Below, one piece after another: positions 22,144 through 23,230 of a DNA stretch of 23,230 nt. Under the pieces are notes generated by a model. The model was not told where the DNA came from and ran no database searches. It saw only the letters and a list, made by a program, of their open reading frames with translations. Both the position numbers and the translations under genes were made by a program. This stretch comes from an uncultured Oscillospiraceae bacterium (lineage in GTDB: Bacteria > Bacillota > Clostridia > Oscillospirales > Oscillospiraceae), in the NCBI GenBank assembly GCA_900764755.1, contig CAAFPE010000088.1, forward strand, positions 1-23,230, given 5' to 3'. The stretch's first letter is position 1; every line of letters begins with the position of its first letter.

Positions 22144-23106
22144 ATGAAAAAATCCTATATCGCCGCCGCCCTCGCCCTCACCAGCTGCATGGTGATGGGG
22201 ACCGCCGCCGCCAGCCAGAGCAACAGCGTGACCGCCACCTTCCGCCCCGATGTGACCCTGAAGGTCAACGGCACCACCTACACCGTCCGGGACACCACCG
22301 GGGTGAAGGTCTCTCCCCTGATCTACAACGGCACCACCTATCTGCCCCTGTCCTCCCTGGGGCAGCTGCTGGGGGCGGAGGTCTCCTGGGACAACGCCAG
22401 CCAGACTGTTATCATTCACGATGATGACGCCGGCTACATCGGCGAGGCCAAGGCCAAGGAGCTGGCCCTGAAGCACGCCGGACTCTCTGGCAAGGAGGTC
22501 TCCTTCCTCCAGCTGAAGCTGGACTGGGATGACGGCCGGGCGGTCTATGAGGTGGAGTTCTATTCCGGTAGCCGGGAGTACGACTATGAGATCGACGCCT
22601 TGACCGGCGCGGTGGTGGACTTCGATTCCGACATTGAGGACTACACCATCCCCTCCGACAGTGCCGATCTGATTGGCAAGGACCGGGCCAAAGAATTGGC
22701 CCTGAAGCACGCTGGTCTGTCCGGCAAGGAGGTCTCCTTTGTTCGGGTGGAGCTGGACCGGGACGACGGTCGGATGTTCTATGAGGTGGAATTCTATTCC
22801 GGCAGCCGGGAGTACGACTATGAGATCGACGCCATGACCGGTGCGGTGGTGGACTTCGACTCCGACATTGAGGACTACACCATCCCCTCTGCCCCCTCTG
22901 ACAGCAAGGACTACATCTCCCGGGAGAAGGCCCAGAAGCTGGCCCAGGCCAGAGCCCCAAAGGCCACTCTGATCAAGCTGGAGCTGGATGTGGACGATGG
23001 CCGGGCAGTTTATGAAGGCGAGCTGCGGGAGGGCAGCATGGAATATGAGTTTGAGATCGACGCCGTTACCGGCAGCTTCCTGAAGTGGGAGCTGGAGCGT
23101 GACTGA
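22144..23106 (+). CDS. Secreted stalk-domain protein with three PepSY domains
   Basis: A 320-residue exported protein. A signal peptide covers about residues 1-23 (MKKSYIAAALALTSCMVMGTAAA); the Cys at 15 lies inside the hydrophobic core and is not a clear lipobox. Residues 36-92 resemble the copper amine oxidase N-terminal 'stalk' domain (VTLKVNGTTYTVRD, then YNGTTYLPLSSLGQLLGAEVSWD). Three PepSY repeats follow at about 97-168, 175-246 and 256-318, each with an xxAxxLAL helix, a YEVEF strand and a YEIDAxTG hairpin. Repeats 1 and 2 are nearly identical, 78 residues apart. PepSY domains are thought to inhibit proteases or bind at the cell surface; the target here is unknown. GAGAGGAAT precedes the ATG, and a strong terminator follows. 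Confidence 0.9.
   Translation: MKKSYIAAALALTSCMVMGTAAASQSNSVTATFRPDVTLKVNGTTYTVRDTTGVKVSPLIYNGTTYLPLSSLGQLLGAEVSWDNASQTVIIHDDDAGYIGEAKAKELALKHAGLSGKEVSFLQLKLDWDDGRAVYEVEFYSGSREYDYEIDALTGAVVDFDSDIEDYTIPSDSADLIGKDRAKELALKHAGLSGKEVSFVRVELDRDDGRMFYEVEFYSGSREYDYEIDAMTGAVVDFDSDIEDYTIPSAPSDSKDYISREKAQKLAQARAPKATLIKLELDVDDGRAVYEGELREGSMEYEFEIDAVTGSFLKWELERD
22441..22890 (+). repeat. Tandem 234-bp coding duplication within the PepSY gene
   Basis: The segment 22441-22656 recurs at 22675-22890 with an exact 234-base (78-codon) offset. Long stretches are identical or differ only at third positions, for example GAGTACGACTATGAGATCGA in both copies. The third PepSY unit (from about 22909) is clearly related in protein but diverged in DNA. 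This indicates a recent duplication of one unit. Confidence 0.9.
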
Positions 23107-23136
23107 GGCCCGCCCCTCATACCACAATAGACATAC

Positions 23137-23175
23137 AAAAGGGGCCCCCCGCCCGCGGGGCCCCTTTTCTCTTTC
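23137..23175 (+). terminator. Terminator of the PepSY gene
   Basis: AAAAGGGGCCCC (23137-23148) pairs with GGGGCCCCTTTT (23157-23168) over an 8-base loop, followed by CTCTTTCTT. It lies about 30 bases past the stop codon. The A4 on the left could give weak termination for a gene arriving on the minus strand. Confidence 0.88.
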
Positions 23176-23192
23176 TTCTAGCAGAACGGGCG

Positions 23193-23228
23193 TCACGGCT
23201 CACCGGGCTCCAGTTCCTGCCACCGTGT
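23193..23228 (-). CDS. Possible C-terminus of a further minus-strand gene (partial)
   Basis: On the minus strand, one frame entering from the window edge reads TRWQELEPGEP and then a TGA stop at 23195-23193, about 25 bases before the hairpin shared with the PepSY gene. The hydrophilic ending and convergent placement fit a real gene end. Eleven codons are too few to be sure, and another frame remains open. Confidence 0.3.
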   Translation of the reverse strand, partial: TRWQELEPGEP

Positions 23229-23230
23229 TC

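Noticed and set aside
22441..22890. Possible CRISPR or minisatellite array
   Set aside because: The repeat has only two close copies of 216 bases in frame within a coding sequence; there are no short direct repeats with unique spacers.
22090..23196. A 368-codon minus-strand frame opposite the PepSY gene, with apparent internal repeats
   Set aside because: The repeats merely mirror the PepSY duplication on the other strand, and the frame starts beyond the PepSY terminator.

Overview
The window reads as chromosomal core sequence from a GC-rich, endospore-forming Bacillota, most likely a gut Clostridia of the Oscillospiraceae / Flavonifractor–Intestinimonas type. This placement is inferred from several things. 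There is a YunB-type sporulation protein, a two-subunit iron-sulfur L-serine dehydratase, a PPi-type phosphofructokinase, a bacterial class A RNase P RNA, strong AGGAGG ribosome sites and high GC. No species-level call is possible from sequence alone. Almost all genes lie on the minus strand; only the phosphofructokinase, RNase P RNA and a PepSY protein are on the plus strand.

Layout. (1) 1-1000: radical SAM/SPASM protein (minus) with a perfect-consensus promoter, next to low-complexity C/G tracts. (2) 1077-4000: serine-use operon (minus), made of a DAACS amino-acid symporter, SdaAB and SdaAA, closed by a clear terminator. (3) 4140-4670: a small cytoplasmic-looking amidase-fold protein. (4) 4730-7231: glycolysis pair, with class II aldolase (minus) and PPi-dependent phosphofructokinase (plus) divergently transcribed from two promoters that interpenetrate, each followed by a strong terminator. 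(5) 7288-12300: AI-2E family membrane protein, adenylosuccinate lyase, a DUF362 ferredoxin-like protein and an EamA exporter (all minus). (6) 12324-20998: a long co-directional minus-strand block of murD, three consecutive M42 metallo-aminopeptidase paralogues, an aluminium-resistance/methionine gamma-lyase-like PLP protein, yunB and ligA. (7) 20993-21429: rnpB (plus) with a textbook promoter placed back to back with the murD promoter. (8) 21447-23168: a DUF6291-like small protein (minus) and a secreted stalk-domain plus triple-PepSY protein (plus) with a strong terminator; the last bases may hold the C-terminus of a further minus-strand gene.

How the genes fit together. The serine operon imports serine and deaminates it to pyruvate and ammonia. 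Aldolase and PPi-phosphofructokinase catalyse adjacent glycolytic steps from a shared control region. The murD block combines wall precursor synthesis, peptide trimming, a sporulation factor and DNA ligase.

I found no CRISPR array, tRNA, insertion sequence or obvious defence system. The most unusual things are regulatory architecture (two compact divergent promoter pairs and a large inverted repeat abutting a consensus promoter), the triple M42 array with altered metal-site residues, and the internally duplicated PepSY protein. I did not find a convincing wholly new multi-gene system.
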